This document shows positions 63,759 through 64,000 of a stretch of 64,000 nt of DNA, one piece after another. The notes below the pieces were generated by a model that was not told where the DNA came from, searched no databases, and saw only the letters and a program-made list of their open reading frames with translations. Position 1 is the first letter of the stretch; each line of letters starts with the position of its first letter. The stretch is from Actinomycetota bacterium (GTDB lineage Bacteria > Actinomycetota > Actinomycetes > Actinomycetales > Microbacteriaceae). Made by a program: the position numbers and the translations under genes. The stretch is from assembly GCA_947449765.1 (NCBI GenBank), contig CANFSP010000001.1, forward strand, positions 248,001 through 312,000, read 5' to 3'.

Positions 63759-63787
63759 ATAGTAACTGCCTATGTTGGACTAGGCAA
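63759..63787 (-). promoter_or_regulatory. Promoter of the HicB-like gene
   Basis: On the minus strand TTGCCT (63782-63787), a 17-base spacer and TACTAT (63759-63764) make a near-consensus promoter. The -35 lies inside the palindrome. Confidence 0.65.
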
Positions 63788-63798
63788 ATTTGTCTAGT
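63779..63798. promoter_or_regulatory. 20-bp palindrome over the HicB-like -35
   Basis: ACTAGGCAAATTTGTCTAGT is its own reverse complement except for one base pair (positions 6 and 15). It overlaps the -35 and is a likely autoregulatory operator. Confidence 0.65.
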
Positions 63799-63943
63799 AG
63801 GGATAGACGCATCCGCCGAAGGTTTCATGTTGGGAGCGTATGGTCCAAGATGCCTTTTGCACGCCAACTTGATCTTCTGTATGTGAGGCCCCACCAAAGA
63901 ACGCGTTGTGGACAACTCGCGACCCGCGAGTGACACAGCTGGC

Positions 63944-63949
63944 TAGCCT
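63944..63949 (+). promoter_or_regulatory. -10 element before the last, partial gene
   Basis: TAGCCT followed by six bases and ATG 63956. Confidence 0.45.
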
Positions 63950-63955
63950 GCCCAC

Positions 63956-64000
63956 ATGAGTGTGTGGGGTTGGATTCTGTGCGGCTATGTTCTTGTGGCG
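63956..64000 (+). CDS. Start of an unidentified gene, cut by window end
   Basis: Fifteen codons are visible (MSVWGWILCGYVLVA), a hydrophobic opening that suggests a membrane helix or signal peptide. The only support is the open frame and the leaderless -10 at the standard distance. The family cannot be told. Confidence 0.4.
   Translation, partial: MSVWGWILCGYVLVA

Overview
The window is chromosomal DNA of an actinobacterium, most likely a member of the Microbacteriaceae or a close relative with moderate rather than very high G+C. The evidence is the actinobacterial gene set (DUF3039, DUF4307, DUF501, short-chain Z-prenyl synthase of the Rv1086 kind, GTP-dependent PEP carboxykinase beside a RamB-like regulator, DtxR/IdeR-type iron box), the order rseP-ispG-proS-nusA-ylxR-infB-rbfA-truB-ribF, frequent GTG starts, and GGTTGAG...GAAACC intergenic repeats, which I recall from that family. 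No phage, transposase or CRISPR array is visible.

Layout. 1-18 kb: envelope protease and isoprenoid genes, prolyl-tRNA synthetase, then the transcription/translation block nusA-ylxR-infB-rbfA. This block is followed by an opposite-strand poly-gamma-glutamate-type ligase/membrane pair (pgsB-pgsC) and mutY, then truB, two small membrane proteins, ribF, a secreted PKD-like protein and an HtrA-like protease. 19-25 kb: DUF3039, murI, rph, rdgB; two DedA proteins, a tRNA-Leu(UAG), an iron-regulated heme oxygenase and an acyltransferase. 25-31.5 kb: a tadA-tadB-tadC core with no pilin, then an accessory stretch of surface proteins and a DUF305 lipoprotein, including a cassette flanked by a 50-bp direct repeat of the tadC 3' end. 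31.5-41 kb: sugar kinase, gnd, gluconokinase, rplY-pth-mfd, nhaA. 41-48 kb: a large Ig-like-repeat secreted protein, the RamB-like regulator divergent from pckG, and a NYN-domain protein beside a repeat array. 48-64 kb: mazG, hisS, an LPXTG protein, eno-divIC-DUF501, ndh, an unusual short-armed tRNA with a UAA anticodon, a toxin-antitoxin pair, lemA-htpX, ilvA, greA, DUF4307, prenyl synthase, hemolysin-III family protein, phoH and a HicB-like/HTH gene.

How it fits together. Most of the window is housekeeping. About twenty starts are preceded by TANNNT followed by 6-8 bases and the start codon, the signature of leaderless transcription; this pattern decided several start choices and ties promoters to genes. 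Regulation legible from sequence includes a DtxR box lying on the hmuO -10 element, four 11-bp-phased TCACAG-like repeats before the HtrA-like gene, mutually exclusive hairpins covering the infB ribosome-binding site, and near-perfect palindromes before the toxin-antitoxin pair and the HicB-like gene. The accessory material is mainly cell-surface: two sortase-type proteins, two unanchored repeat proteins and the pgs pair, with no sortase or pilin in the window.
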